Shown here: positions 8,975 through 18,375 of the stretch, in pieces
Layout: every line of letters starts with the position of its first letter
Position numbering within the stretch: the stretch's first letter is position 1
Source: Sphingobacterium sp.
GTDB lineage: Bacteria; Bacteroidota; Bacteroidia; Sphingobacteriales; Sphingobacteriaceae
Reading direction: 5' to 3'
NCBI GenBank assembly: GCA_022712315.1
Contig: JALAGS010000041.1
Location: forward strand, 1 to 64,000
Length of the DNA stretch: 64,000 nucleotides
Notes under the pieces: model-generated
What the model was told of the DNA's origin: nothing
The model's input: only the letters and a program-made list of their open reading frames with translations
The model's database searches: none
Made by a program: the position numbers and the translations under genes

Positions 8975-10117
8975 TTATTGTGCTTTTATTGTTTGATTAA
9001 TGACTTCATGATAATACTGCTCATATAGCGGCATGATATTGGACAATTGGAATTTCTTTGCATGATTTAATGCGGCTTCTTTAAATTTCTCCAAACGCTC
9101 ACCATCTTCCAGGATATATATTGCATTTTTAGCCATGTCATCAACATCGCCCACAGCACTGAGAAATCCAGTGACACCATTTTCATTCAGTTCAGGTAAA
9201 CCGCCAGTATTGGATGAGATAACTGGAACTTGGCAGGCCATGGCTTCTAAAGCAGCAAGACCGAAGCTTTCTGAACTTGAAGGCATAAGGAAGAGATCCG
9301 ATACTGATAATATTTCTTCCACTGCATCTTGTTTCCCCAAGAAACGCACGTCTTTACATACATCAAGCTCCCTTGAGAGCTCTTCTGCATTTCGACGTTC
9401 GGGTCCGTCACCTACCATTAATAATTTGGACGGGATCACATCGTGTACTTTCTTGAAGATACGGATGACATCTTCTGTATTTTTGACTTTCCTAAAGTTA
9501 GAGGTATGTACCAATATACGTTCATTGCCTGGAGCAATGGCTTTCTTGAAATGAGAGCGGTCCTTATTACTGAATCTATCCAAATCAATAAAGTTTGGAA
9601 TTACTTTGATGTCTCTTGTGATATCAAAATATTGAAGTGTCTGATCTTTCAGATTCTGGGATACAGCGGTTACACCATCGGATTGATTGATTGAAAATGT
9701 AACAACCGGACTAAAACTCTTGTCTTTACCGACCAAGGTAATGTCCGTACCATGTAGGGTTGTCACTACGGGTATATTGATACCATAGGTCGTCAGTAAG
9801 ATCTGTTTCGCCATAAATGCCGCCGATGCATGCGGAATGGCATAGTGGACATGGATCAAATCCAGCTTTTCGAAACGAACCACATCAACCAGTTTGCTGG
9901 CTAGCGCAGATTCATAAGGCAGAAAGTCAAAAAGGGGATATTGCGAAACAGCTACCTCATGGTAGTATAAATTTTCAGAAAAGAAATCCAGACGTGCGGG
10001 CTGCCGATAGGTAATAAAATGGATCTCATATCCATTAGCGGCCAAAGCCTTTCCTAGTTCGGTTGCAACTACGCCACTTCCACCAAAGGTGGGATAACAA
10101 ACAATTCCTATTTTCAT
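8975..10117 (-). CDS. bshA: N-acetyl-alpha-D-glucosaminyl L-malate synthase (BshA)
   Basis: A GT4-family glycosyltransferase that joins GlcNAc from UDP-GlcNAc to L-malate, the first step of bacillithiol synthesis. It is 380 residues. The N-terminal CYPTFGGSGVVATELG at about 7-22 is highly typical of BshA. HVHYAIPHA is near 89-97, and the GT4 donor-site motif SSSESFGLAALEAMA is near 280-294. BshB and BshC are not in the window. A TAACGG-TATT-CCGTTA palindrome lies 30 bp upstream of the start. Confidence 0.93.
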   Translation of the reverse strand: MKIGIVCYPTFGGSGVVATELGKALAANGYEIHFITYRQPARLDFFSENLYYHEVAVSQYPLFDFLPYESALASKLVDVVRFEKLDLIHVHYAIPHASAAFMAKQILLTTYGINIPVVTTLHGTDITLVGKDKSFSPVVTFSINQSDGVTAVSQNLKDQTLQYFDITRDIKVIPNFIDLDRFSNKDRSHFKKAIAPGNERILVHTSNFRKVKNTEDVIRIFKKVHDVIPSKLLMVGDGPERRNAEELSRELDVCKDVRFLGKQDAVEEILSVSDLFLMPSSSESFGLAALEAMACQVPVISSNTGGLPELNENGVTGFLSAVGDVDDMAKNAIYILEDGERLEKFKEAALNHAKKFQLSNIMPLYEQYYHEVINQTIKAQ

Positions 10118-10483
10118 TTGCGTATTTATGTCTGAGTGTATATTTTTAACGGTATTCCGTTATACTCGCTATTTAATTTTTTAATCTGTTTAAGGGTTCC
10201 CATGGGGACCAAATGTTAGTATTACAATTGTGGCAAAGGCATGAGATACATATCCCATACAATGATGTATGTGGACGAGGTATACAAAAAGTCCTTTATC
10301 TCAACAATTGTCTTTCTTCAATGACTTCATGTTGCAAAGAAATGTTGAAGGCATTTATTCCTAAATTTTGTGTTGCAAATTTCGACTATTTATGCGTAAA
10401 ATAACAAAAACCAATTGCCATAGTTTTGTGAATTTTTTGATTGGTTAAAAAGCACTATCTTTAAATAGATATTTAATCGATAT
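10118..10483. other. Divergent intergenic region, 366 bp
   Basis: Separates bshA (minus) and the DUF1003 gene (plus), so it should hold both promoters. For the plus gene, TATCTTTA at 10456-10463 resembles a -7 element, with a TTTG 16 bp upstream; this spacing is short for the Bacteroidota consensus. A short plus-strand reading frame at 10213-10404 has no recognisable features. Confidence 0.35.
10147..10162. promoter_or_regulatory. Palindrome upstream of bshA, possible operator
   Basis: A perfect inverted repeat, TAACGG with its complement around TATT, lies 30 bp upstream of the bshA start. The position fits an operator, but no cognate regulator can be named. Confidence 0.25.
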
Positions 10484-11203
10484 ATGGATAACTTTACAAG
10501 TGATATTTCAGGACAGCAATTTCCATTGGAGCAACGTGTTTTTGGGGGCTCAATTCGCCAGCCCATTTTTAGGCTCATAAAAAAGGAATATCCGAGTTTT
10601 AGTAGGGACAAATATCTCGCTGCATCCGAGCTGACACAATTTAAAGAAGCTTATATTGCCGAATTTTTAAAAGATGAATCAGGACAATTAAGTCAATTGG
10701 ATCAACAGGTGATCGATAGCTTTAAGGAAAATAAAGTAATTAGTGCAAGTTTGGATGGCGATAATAAAGATCCGATCAGTGTAGGGGATCGAGTGGCCGA
10801 CAAAGTGGCTGAGTTTGGTGGAAGCTGGACCTTTATTATATCCTTTATCCTATTCTTGGTCGTTTGGATTGCCGCCAATATCTACTGGCTAAATAACAAA
10901 GGTTTTGATCCTTATCCTTTTATTTTACTTAATCTGATTTTGTCCTGCGTGGCGGCCTTACAAGCTCCGGTTATTATGATGAGTCAAAACAGACAGGAAG
11001 ATAAGGATCGTGAACGCGCAAGAAATGATTATATGGTCAATTTAAAGGCTGAACTCGAAATCAGGGAATTGCACGAAAAAATAGATCATCTCATTATCCG
11101 AAAAGAGCAGGAGCTTGTTGAAGTACAGCGGGATCAAGTGGAAAAATTGAGTTTTCTATTAAAAAAGATGGAAAAAATAGAAGAAGCATTTAAAAATAAA
11201 TGA
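10484..11203 (+). CDS. DUF1003 membrane protein
   Basis: A 239-residue protein with a DUF1003 core. Two membrane helices lie at about 117-138 and 146-170, followed by the typical charged QNRQEDKDRERARNDY segment and a long C-terminal coiled coil (about 185-235). A hydrophilic N-terminal part of about 100 residues precedes the core. The function of the family is unknown. The stop overlaps the start of the next gene by 4 bp, so the two are translationally coupled. Confidence 0.9.
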   Translation: MDNFTSDISGQQFPLEQRVFGGSIRQPIFRLIKKEYPSFSRDKYLAASELTQFKEAYIAEFLKDESGQLSQLDQQVIDSFKENKVISASLDGDNKDPISVGDRVADKVAEFGGSWTFIISFILFLVVWIAANIYWLNNKGFDPYPFILLNLILSCVAALQAPVIMMSQNRQEDKDRERARNDYMVNLKAELEIRELHEKIDHLIIRKEQELVEVQRDQVEKLSFLLKKMEKIEEAFKNK

Positions 11204-11604
11204 ATTTAGAAGGAGTAGTGGGGGAACTTACATTTAAGTTCTCCAGATCGGGCGGAGCAGGTGGACAGCACGTGAACAAGGTGTCATCCAAAGTATTGTT
11301 GCAGTGGGATGTGAATCTTTCAACAGCGGTTTCCGTAGAAGAAAAAGCGATAATTTTCACCGTGCTGACAAGCCGTATAAATAAGGATGGAATATTACAA
11401 TTGGAATGCGATATCGACCGGTCGCAGCTTCGTAATAAGGATATCGCTATCGATCGCTTTAAGCGGATATTGGAAACTGCATTGGTGCCTGTAAAACCAC
11501 GGAAGAAAACAAAAGTACCGTATTCAAGCATCCTGAAAAGATTGGACCGAAAGAAACAACAGTCTCAATTGAAAGCCTCACGGAAAAAGAATTTCGACGA
11601 ATAA
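11200..11604 (+). CDS. arfB: Peptidyl-tRNA hydrolase ArfB-like ribosome rescue factor
   Basis: A 134-residue class I release-factor-like protein. The catalytic GGQ lies in SGGAGGQHVNK at about residues 18-28. The C-terminal tail is basic (KRLDRKKQQSQLKASRKK), as needed to enter the empty mRNA channel of stalled ribosomes. The family hydrolyses peptidyl-tRNA on non-stop complexes. It begins inside the last codons of the DUF1003 gene. Confidence 0.92.
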   Translation: MNLEGVVGELTFKFSRSGGAGGQHVNKVSSKVLLQWDVNLSTAVSVEEKAIIFTVLTSRINKDGILQLECDIDRSQLRNKDIAIDRFKRILETALVPVKPRKKTKVPYSSILKRLDRKKQQSQLKASRKKNFDE

Positions 11605-11662
11605 ATATGACATAATTACCTGTTGAAATAAAAATAAGGTTCTGAATATCAGTTATTTGAAG

Positions 11663-11708
11663 TTACAACTAAGAAAATAGTTGTAAAACTAATTTTTTAG
11701 TTATAACT
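11663..11708. promoter_or_regulatory. Cluster of dyads, likely BlaI-family operator
   Basis: Three overlapping or adjacent palindromes lie 48-93 bp upstream of the blaI-like gene. They are TTACAACTA-N6-TAGTTGTAA (11663-11686, perfect 9-bp arms), AACTAA-TTTT-TTAGTT (11687-11702) and AGTTATAACT (11699-11708). The shared half-site is AACTA/TAGTT. BlaI/MecI repressors autoregulate through such dyads; binding here is inferred from position. Confidence 0.55.
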
Positions 11709-11755
11709 TGTTTATTGTTTTATTACAATTGTATTTATTTTATTTCTAACGAGTT

Positions 11756-12124
11756 ATGGAAGATTTTAAAGAGTTGACGAAAGCCGAGGAGCAGATTATG
11801 CAAGAGCTCTGGGAAATGGGCCGTGGCTTTGTCAAAGAGATTATTGATCGGCTGCCAGACCCGAAACCTGCCTACAATACGGTTTCGACCATCGTTCGTA
11901 TTCTTGAAACGAAAGGCTTTGTGCAGCACGAATCTTTTGGTAAAAGCCATCAATATTTACCGAAGATTTCAAAAGAGGAATATAAGAAAGGTATTACAGG
12001 TAAGTTATTAACCAATTATTTTGACAATTCACCCAAAAGTATGCTTTCTTATTTTTTGGAGGAGAATAGATTGGATATTAAGGAACTTGATGACATCTTG
12101 TCTATTATCGAACGCAATAAGTAA
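11756..12124 (+). CDS. BlaI/MecI/CopY-family transcriptional repressor
   Basis: A 122-residue winged-helix repressor. The recognition part is AYNTVSTIVRILETKGFV at about 40-57, a hallmark of the BlaI family. The C-terminal half is a dimerisation region. In the family the repressor is cut or released after its M56 partner senses a signal. The M56 gene is 30 bp downstream, so this is a repressor/sensor pair. Dyads upstream suggest autoregulation. Confidence 0.93.
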   Translation: MEDFKELTKAEEQIMQELWEMGRGFVKEIIDRLPDPKPAYNTVSTIVRILETKGFVQHESFGKSHQYLPKISKEEYKKGITGKLLTNYFDNSPKSMLSYFLEENRLDIKELDDILSIIERNK

Positions 12125-12154
12125 CAACCAATACTCTTTATAAACTTTTTGATT

Positions 12155-13885
12155 ATGATTTATTTATTGATTGTCAATATTTCATTGATTATCAGTTTTG
12201 TACTCTACAAACTGATTTTTAGAAAACTTACTTTTTTTCAATGGAATCGGATCTATCTCATTGGGACTGTCATCTTTTCTTTATTGGCTCCTGTAGGGGT
12301 TTTTATTGAACTACCGAAAGCAGAAATGATCTCTTATCATATTCCGCAGGTGGATTTGGGGACCTATATGGATGTTGAAATCGGAAGTCCAGCGGAACAG
12401 CCACTCTTTCTTATGGATATTCTCACAAAGATTTATTGGCTAGGAGTGGGGGCTGCCTGCTGTCTTCTTATATTTCGGATAGTCCATCTTATTCGGATAT
12501 TACGTTCTTCTCCTAATTACTTGAGTTTTTCATTTTTTAATCGGATTATAATTGGAAAATCGGTTAAAAACAAGGAAGATATAGCCTGGCATGAACAGGT
12601 TCATACTGACCAGGGGCATTCCTATGATTTGATCTTGATCGAGGCATTGAAAATTTTCAACTGGTTTAACCCCGTTGTCTATTTCTTTCAGAAGGAATTA
12701 AGGTTTCAACACGAATATATTGTAGATGAAATTTGCTCGATTGATAAGGTGGCCTATGCAGAGATGTTGGTGGCCCATGCCTTGAAAATTGATCAGTTAG
12801 CGTTTTCACATGAGTTTTCCAACCATTCTTTTTTAAAGCAACGTATAAGGATGTTATTTAAGAATAAATCGAAGGGGAAGCATCGCTTGTTGTATGTGAT
12901 TGTACTCCCCATGCTTTTGGTTGTAGCAGGATCTACTTTGGTATTTAATACGAGCAGGGCCAAAGACATGGTTTCGGATGTCGAAGCGAGTGTTAATAGT
13001 TTAACTGTCGCTGATGAAAAGCCCCTATCTAACGAATTAGATGAGGTGAAAAGCGAATATACCGGCGAGGATAAAAAGATTTATAAAAATCCGGAGGTGC
13101 TGGCTATACCGGTTGGGGGAATGAAAGATTACGTGTTGCGGCTGGCTGACAAGATTCATATCAGTGATGCAGCGATTAGTAACAATGTAATAGGTATAAT
13201 TGTTGTCACCGCCATCGTAGAGAAAAACGGTGAACTGAGCCATGTAAAGGCTAAAAATGATTTGGGATATGGCCTTGCATTAGCGGTGGAAAATGGAGTT
13301 AAAAAAAATGGAAAATGGAAACCAGCAATAGTCAGTGGGAAAAGCGTCCGGTCGTTAATTTCCTTACCGGTAACTGTTGGCGGGCAAACAACTTACCATT
13401 GGGATGAAAGCGACAGTTTGGGCAGAAAAGTTCGCAAGTCATCTCATCTTTTTCCAGGATCAGAGCAGGATACTTCAAAGAATGAACGATTAAAAAATGC
13501 AGCACCATTAAAAACGCAGCGTAAGGAAGATGGCAAAGAGCTGTCAATTGTTGGTCAGTCAAATCTGGAAGCTTATGATAAAGTTGACGTGCAGCCAACT
13601 CCTATTGGTGGAATGAATTCTTTTATGCTTTGGGTAGCTGATCATTTTGAATTTCCGAAGGATGCTATCAAACGGGGCGTGATTGGAATGATCGAGGTTG
13701 CTTTTATTGTTGAAAAGGATGGCAGCTTAACGCATATTGACGTGAAAAAAGACTTGGGCTATGGTACAAGAGAAGCTACTATAGCATTAATTGAAAGCGC
13801 AAAAAAATGGAAGCCGGGAATAAAGGACGGTAAACCTGTTAGGGTTGCTTATACTTTACCGATTCGTCTAAATTTAACTAAATAG
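12155..13885 (+). CDS. BlaR1-like M56 membrane peptidase with two TonB C-terminal-like domains
   Basis: A 576-residue sensor peptidase. Membrane helices are at about 1-20, 28-50 and 85-110, with a fourth at about 245-265. The zinc motif HEQVH is at 146-150, followed by a D-rich helix (YIVDEICSID near 190). The outer part lacks a penicillin-binding domain. Instead it has two copies of a TonB C-terminal-like domain, at about 317-410 and 482-575. Each has the pattern P-GGM, a GxI-V--IVEK-G-L segment, DLGYG, and KWKP. I start at the ATG at 12155 rather than an in-frame TTG two codons earlier. It forms an operon with the repressor and the lipoprotein. Confidence 0.9.
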   Translation: MIYLLIVNISLIISFVLYKLIFRKLTFFQWNRIYLIGTVIFSLLAPVGVFIELPKAEMISYHIPQVDLGTYMDVEIGSPAEQPLFLMDILTKIYWLGVGAACCLLIFRIVHLIRILRSSPNYLSFSFFNRIIIGKSVKNKEDIAWHEQVHTDQGHSYDLILIEALKIFNWFNPVVYFFQKELRFQHEYIVDEICSIDKVAYAEMLVAHALKIDQLAFSHEFSNHSFLKQRIRMLFKNKSKGKHRLLYVIVLPMLLVVAGSTLVFNTSRAKDMVSDVEASVNSLTVADEKPLSNELDEVKSEYTGEDKKIYKNPEVLAIPVGGMKDYVLRLADKIHISDAAISNNVIGIIVVTAIVEKNGELSHVKAKNDLGYGLALAVENGVKKNGKWKPAIVSGKSVRSLISLPVTVGGQTTYHWDESDSLGRKVRKSSHLFPGSEQDTSKNERLKNAAPLKTQRKEDGKELSIVGQSNLEAYDKVDVQPTPIGGMNSFMLWVADHFEFPKDAIKRGVIGMIEVAFIVEKDGSLTHIDVKKDLGYGTREATIALIESAKKWKPGIKDGKPVRVAYTLPIRLNLTK

Positions 13886-13890
13886 TGATT

Positions 13891-14781
13891 ATGCAGACCA
13901 GATTTATTCAGTTTTTATATCTTATTATCGTTTTTGCCACCCTTTCTTCCTGTAAGTCCTATCAAGTGGTGCCCAATGGGTTTGCTGTCGAAGGGGATGA
14001 ATATTTTGTTAATATCAACAAAGAGCTTACCGTATTCTTGGGAGATGATATTATGGATAGCAAAAATTGGCAAGGTAGCGAGGGGCCAATTAATGCACAT
14101 CAGGTTAACCGTAAGTTCCGGAAAGTCCTGCGTCACTTGCAGTATTCGGACACCGCTTATCAGGTTCTATTTTCTGGACATTTGGAAGGGAAATATCGAT
14201 ATGACATGCTCGCAGTAGTTAACAATTCGCCAAATGTTAAAGGAAAGAAAAACCATCTACTTGATTTAAGTTCTTTTCAACGCGAACAAAATAAAGAAGG
14301 ACGATATTTCTATACTGCGACAACCTTTAAAGGACAAAAGCTACTTCATTTTGTAATTCCATTTAATGGTCGTCTCTGGCAGGAGAAAATGGTATCGCTA
14401 ATCTTTCTCTTCCCTGAGGATTTTACCGATATCGCCTGGGCGAAGGATGTTGTGATGTCTAATGTCGCGATGTATCGAGACCGTTATAAATTCACACCGA
14501 GTAGGACTGAGATTTTATGCCCTGATGATGGTAGTAGCCGTTCGCACTTGGATTATAAAATTCCGGAAGAAAAGGTCAATAAAACGGGCTATATGTTAAT
14601 GAAAGCCTATGGTGAGGTTGGCGGAGAACGGAAACTAGTTGTTTATCGCGTGATGAAGCCCGGTGATTTTTATGGATCCTTTGTGACCTGTAAAGGGGAT
14701 TACGAAATTTTGTATACGACATTGCAAGATAAGATTGTTTGGCAAACCAAGGTGAATACCGAGCGGGATGTCAAATTCTAA
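13891..14781 (+). CDS. Lipoprotein of unknown function in the BlaI/M56 operon
   Basis: A 296-residue protein with a lipoprotein signal peptide: basic start, hydrophobic residues 8-18, and a lipobox LSSC with Cys at 21. No known domain is recognised. The ATG at 13891 follows the M56 stop by 5 bp. An in-frame GTG at 13885 would overlap that stop. Its place in the operon suggests an envelope role linked to what the sensor detects, but this is inference. Confidence 0.8.
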   Translation: MQTRFIQFLYLIIVFATLSSCKSYQVVPNGFAVEGDEYFVNINKELTVFLGDDIMDSKNWQGSEGPINAHQVNRKFRKVLRHLQYSDTAYQVLFSGHLEGKYRYDMLAVVNNSPNVKGKKNHLLDLSSFQREQNKEGRYFYTATTFKGQKLLHFVIPFNGRLWQEKMVSLIFLFPEDFTDIAWAKDVVMSNVAMYRDRYKFTPSRTEILCPDDGSSRSHLDYKIPEEKVNKTGYMLMKAYGEVGGERKLVVYRVMKPGDFYGSFVTCKGDYEILYTTLQDKIVWQTKVNTERDVKF

Positions 14782-14836
14782 AAAAATAAATTAAAAGCCC
14801 TGGATCAATAATCTAGGACTTTTAATTTATTTTTTA
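14781..14836. terminator. Bidirectional terminator between the lipoprotein gene and cbpM
   Basis: Long A/T-rich arms (AAAAAATAAATTAAAAG and its complement) enclose a GC-containing top with CCTGGAT/ATCTAGG. It ends both convergent units and overlaps the last codons of cbpM. Confidence 0.75.
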
Positions 14837-15095
14837 AATGCAAAATTTCATTTTGGAGCTGTTCGACTTTCTCTAATAGGTGGCTTGCCACCTGAATTCC
14901 TGCAGGATTTACTTCAAGGTCATAATAGAGATTTGAAAAACGTTCCAATTTCTGGAGCTCTTCTTCATCTATATATTGCTCTTCTTGTTGAATGACAATA
15001 TGTATGAGTCCATATTCCTCCATAGTTTGCAGAAATGTTGTTTCAACCTTTCTGGATTGGCAGAAGTCTATGACTTTAATGAGTGTCGTTTCCAT
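14805..15095 (-). CDS. CbpM-like modulator of the CbpA co-chaperone
   Basis: A 96-residue MerR-like small protein of the CbpM type. It has an N-terminal helix, the GLIHIV...YIDEEELQKLERFSNLYYDLEVNPAGIQ pattern across residues 29-68 that marks the family, and a C-terminal coiled coil. In E. coli CbpM binds the J domain of CbpA and inhibits it. It lies 4 bp after cbpA, the usual order, which supports the call. Confidence 0.85.
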   Translation of the reverse strand: METTLIKVIDFCQSRKVETTFLQTMEEYGLIHIVIQQEEQYIDEEELQKLERFSNLYYDLEVNPAGIQVASHLLEKVEQLQNEILHLKNKLKVLDY

Positions 15096-15099
15096 AAGA

Positions 15100-16011
15100 T
15101 TATTGTTTTAGATCTTTCAATTGTTGGAACAATGCCTTTTCTTCGGCAGACAGATTATTCGGCATTTGGATATTCAACGTGACATATAGATCGCCAAATT
15201 CACCTTCTTTGCGATATAAGGGGAATCCTTTTCCTTTAAGTCGCATTTTTGCACCATTTTGACTTTCGGCTTTAATTTTCAGTTTTACTTTTCCACCAAA
15301 TGTATCTAAAGTTGCTTCGCCGCCTAGAATAGCTGTATAGAGATCTACATCAAGTGTAGTGTATAAGTCATTTCCCTGGCGTTTAAAACGAGCGTCGGGG
15401 GCGATGTTGATGGTGATATAGAGATCTCCCTTTGGGCCTCCGTTGATGCCTTCACCGCCATAACCTTTAAGTTTGATCTTTTGACCGTCCTCCACTCCAG
15501 CATGAATCGTGATACGAATACTTTTTCCATTGATATTAAAGGTCTGTTGATGTGTCGTATAAGCTTCTTGTAAGGTTAAGCCGAGTTCAGCATTAAAGTC
15601 CTGTCCACGAAATGTACTTTGGCGGCCTCCCCCGCGTCTACTGCCAAACATCTGTTCGAAGAAATCCGAGAATTGCCCATCATCAAAGTTTCCAGTGTAC
15701 TCATGGGAACCACCACTACCAAATGGATTTCCTCCAGTAGATTGGGACTGGCGATATTGTTGTTGCGCTTTTTCATATTCCTCTCCATGTTGCCAATGTT
15801 CACCATATTGGTCATATTTTTGGCGCTTTTCGGGGTCGGATAGTACTTCATTTGCCTCATTAATCTCCTGAAATCGCTGTTTGGCCTCATTGTCATTGGG
15901 GTTGACATCAGGGTGATATTTACGGGCTAGTTTTCGATATGCTTTTTTGATCTCATCAGCTGAAGCCGTTTTATCAATGCCAAGCACTTTATAGTAATCT
16001 ACAAAAGCCAT
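15100..16011 (-). CDS. cbpA: CbpA-like DnaJ-family (type II) co-chaperone
   Basis: A 303-residue J-domain protein that would stimulate DnaK. The J domain is at 5-70 with HPD at 33-35. It is followed by a G/F-rich linker (about 85-135) and the two C-terminal beta domains. The CxxCxGxG zinc repeats of DnaJ are absent, which places it with CbpA. The cbpM gene follows directly. Confidence 0.92.
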   Translation of the reverse strand: MAFVDYYKVLGIDKTASADEIKKAYRKLARKYHPDVNPNDNEAKQRFQEINEANEVLSDPEKRQKYDQYGEHWQHGEEYEKAQQQYRQSQSTGGNPFGSGGSHEYTGNFDDGQFSDFFEQMFGSRRGGGRQSTFRGQDFNAELGLTLQEAYTTHQQTFNINGKSIRITIHAGVEDGQKIKLKGYGGEGINGGPKGDLYITINIAPDARFKRQGNDLYTTLDVDLYTAILGGEATLDTFGGKVKLKIKAESQNGAKMRLKGKGFPLYRKEGEFGDLYVTLNIQMPNNLSAEEKALFQQLKDLKQ

Positions 16012-16087
16012 AAATTATACTTGTTTTGTATTAAAGATAACAATAATTGTGTATAAATGGTTTATTCTAAAAGGCATTTTACCGCAT

Positions 16088-16123
16088 AAAAAAGCAAGTA
16101 AATAATCATTTACTTGCTTTTTT
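16088..16123 (-). terminator. Intrinsic terminator of the M28 peptidase gene
   Basis: Perfect 16-bp arms (AAAAAAGCAAGTAAAT and its complement) enclose a 4-base loop. The structure lies 43 bp beyond the peptidase stop and has A6/T6 ends. Confidence 0.8.
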
Positions 16124-16165
16124 ATATGCTACAAAATAATCCTTATAGCAGGCGATAGTTTGACT

Positions 16166-17740
16166 CTACTCTTTGTTGCTGTCGACAGCCAAGCGATTTT
16201 CCCGATTGGCAATTTGCCATGCTGTGTAAAATGCAAGCTTTTCACGCTTTACCATCAATGGAAAGTCGATTTTATCATAGGTATCTGCAGGCGTGTGGTA
16301 GTCTGGATGCAGACCCGAAAAATAAAATACAGCCGGTATACCTTTCTTGGCAAAGTTGTAATGATCTGAGCGGTAGTACAGGCGCATAGGGTCCTTTGGA
16401 TTGTCATACATATAATCAATCTCCATTTTCGTATGCTTTTCATTCTCACTTTTATTGATCTGATACAACTCTGAGCTCAATTTATCTGAACCAATCGCAT
16501 GGATATAATCGTGATTGCCTTTGAGATGCTTGTCGTCGACGCGTCCGATCATATCAATATTAATGCAAGCAACGGTATTTTTCAATGGAAATATTGGATT
16601 TTCCGTATAGAATTTAGAACCTAATAAACCTTTTTCTTCTGCAGCATAGGTAATGAACAAAATACTGCGTCTTGGCCCATTTCCAGCTGATTTCGCTTTT
16701 GAAAAAGCACGTGCCAATTCAAGGACGGCTGTTGTACCCGAGGCATTGTCATCGGCACCAAAGAAGATATTTCCTTTTGAATCTATTCCATCGTGGTCAT
16801 AATGGCCTCCAATCACTACAATTTCATCTTTCTTATCCGTTCCTTCCAGATAGCCAAGAATATTTGGATCAGCTAAGGGAGTGGCATTTGTACCAAACTC
16901 GGCTTTAAAATTTGTTGAAATTACAAAGGAATTAGGTTGTCCCGAACGATTTATTTTGGAGACAACAGCGGCAAGGCTAGTTCTCGCTAGGTTTAGAATA
17001 TAGTTCGCAGCATGATCTGTGATGTTGACTACTGGAATCATCGCAGTCTTCTCTGGCGCCGGTTGGTCCACCGCCAAATTATAGCGCCCCTCTGTAGCAC
17101 GGTCTCCAGCATCCTCCAGAAGTTGGGATAGCTGACTATTGATCGCTAATACCATCTTAGGCGTGTGTTTGAGGATCTCTTTGACTTTTTTATTTCTGGT
17201 CGTCGCCCAGTCAGAAGCAGTCTTTTTGTTGGTAATCCATGAATTCCCCTTCTCATCTGTTGGCTCATTCTCATTGATCAGCATAACAATCTTATTGTGA
17301 AGATCCATGCCAGTGATATCCGAATACTTGGGATCATCAATGCCATATCCAATAAAGACAATTTCGTTGCTCTCGAAAAGCTTGTTTTCATTATTGCCAA
17401 TGACAAAAATATCTTTGCCGTGCTGGAAAGGTCTATCATTAATACTGAATTGCTTTACCTTGAAGCTGTTGCGAATAAGCTGCAAGGGTTGGAAGTAGGA
17501 GCCGTTGACAGGCGCACTAAGGCCATATTTTTTAAATTCATTGGCGATATATTCCGCTGCAAGGCGTCCACCTTTTTGGCCCGTTCCTCTGCCCTCAAAA
17601 TCAACGGAAGCTAAGGTGCGTAGATGTTTCTGCGTAGATTCTACAGTGATTTCATCTGCGTATTTACTGTTTACGTCCTGTGCTTTAGCGCAGCTCATCA
17701 GCGAGCATGCGATCCAAAGCAGGTTGTATATCTTTTTCAT
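16166..17740 (-). CDS. Secreted M28-family zinc aminopeptidase-like protein
   Basis: A 524-residue exported peptidase. The signal peptide ends at a possible lipobox (SLMSC, Cys17). A protease-associated-type insert lies at about 100-250. The M28 catalytic segments are GGHYDHDG near 312, GADDNASG near 328, AAEEKGLLGS near 366, NIDMIGRVD near 396 and HPDYHTPAD near 486. These supply the two-zinc ligands H, D, E, D and H of the family. It is monocistronic and ends in a strong hairpin. Confidence 0.92.
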   Translation of the reverse strand: MKKIYNLLWIACSLMSCAKAQDVNSKYADEITVESTQKHLRTLASVDFEGRGTGQKGGRLAAEYIANEFKKYGLSAPVNGSYFQPLQLIRNSFKVKQFSINDRPFQHGKDIFVIGNNENKLFESNEIVFIGYGIDDPKYSDITGMDLHNKIVMLINENEPTDEKGNSWITNKKTASDWATTRNKKVKEILKHTPKMVLAINSQLSQLLEDAGDRATEGRYNLAVDQPAPEKTAMIPVVNITDHAANYILNLARTSLAAVVSKINRSGQPNSFVISTNFKAEFGTNATPLADPNILGYLEGTDKKDEIVVIGGHYDHDGIDSKGNIFFGADDNASGTTAVLELARAFSKAKSAGNGPRRSILFITYAAEEKGLLGSKFYTENPIFPLKNTVACINIDMIGRVDDKHLKGNHDYIHAIGSDKLSSELYQINKSENEKHTKMEIDYMYDNPKDPMRLYYRSDHYNFAKKGIPAVFYFSGLHPDYHTPADTYDKIDFPLMVKREKLAFYTAWQIANRENRLAVDSNKE

Positions 17741-17860
17741 TGTCTATTTTTTGTTAGTGCGACTTTCTTCGCCTTATTTTATAAATCTAATTGACCAGAT
17801 CAGCCAAGATTTCATCTGATCGATATAACTGTTATCAGTATCTGCACAATATATAAAAAA

Positions 17861-17897
17861 AAGCGGATGAAAAGTGTCTTTTACTTTTCATCCGCTT
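17861..17897 (-). terminator. Intrinsic terminator of the tatC-rpiB unit
   Basis: Perfect 15-bp arms (AAGCGGATGAAAAGT and its complement) have a 7-base loop. They are followed on the minus strand by eight T residues. Confidence 0.88.
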
Positions 17898-17916
17898 CTT
17901 AAAATATGTTAATTTA

Positions 17917-18363
17917 TTAACAGCTACAAGCTATTTTGTTTACGCGATTAGCGTGACGTCCACCTTCAAATTCGGTGTTTATAAATGTGCTGACGATCTT
18001 TTTAGCAAGGTCAAGATCGATAAAACGTGCCGGGATACATACGACATTTGCATCATTATGCTGACGGGCTAAAGCAGAGATTTCCTCTAGCCAACAGATA
18101 GCAGCACGGATATTTTGGTGTTTATTGGCTGTGATGGCAACACCATTTGCACTTCCACAAATTAAGACTCCGGCATCAGCTGCTTTGTTTTCTACCGCTG
18201 ATGCAACTGGGTGTGCGAAATCCGGATAATCAACTGAATCTGGAGAGCTTGTCCCAAAGTCTGTTACTTCATATCCCAATTCATTTAGAAAGCTTACCAA
18301 AGCTGTTTTGTATTCAAAACCTGCATGGTCACTCCCAATCGCAATTTTCTTTACGCTGCTCAT
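17917..18363 (-). CDS. rpiB: Ribose 5-phosphate isomerase B
   Basis: A 148-residue RpiB/LacAB-type enzyme that interconverts ribose 5-phosphate and ribulose 5-phosphate. It has GSDHAGFEYK at about 8-17 and the active-site cysteine in LICGSANGVAI near 67-77. ARQHNDANV and ARFID lie near 97-115. It follows tatC by 12 bp. Confidence 0.95.
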   Translation of the reverse strand: MSSVKKIAIGSDHAGFEYKTALVSFLNELGYEVTDFGTSSPDSVDYPDFAHPVASAVENKAADAGVLICGSANGVAITANKHQNIRAAICWLEEISALARQHNDANVVCIPARFIDLDLAKKIVSTFINTEFEGGRHANRVNKIACSC

Positions 18364-18375
18364 TTTATTGTTATT

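Noticed and set aside
10213..10404. 63-codon plus-strand frame between bshA and the DUF1003 gene
   Set aside because: No recognisable motif or ribosome binding site, and it lies in the divergent promoter region.
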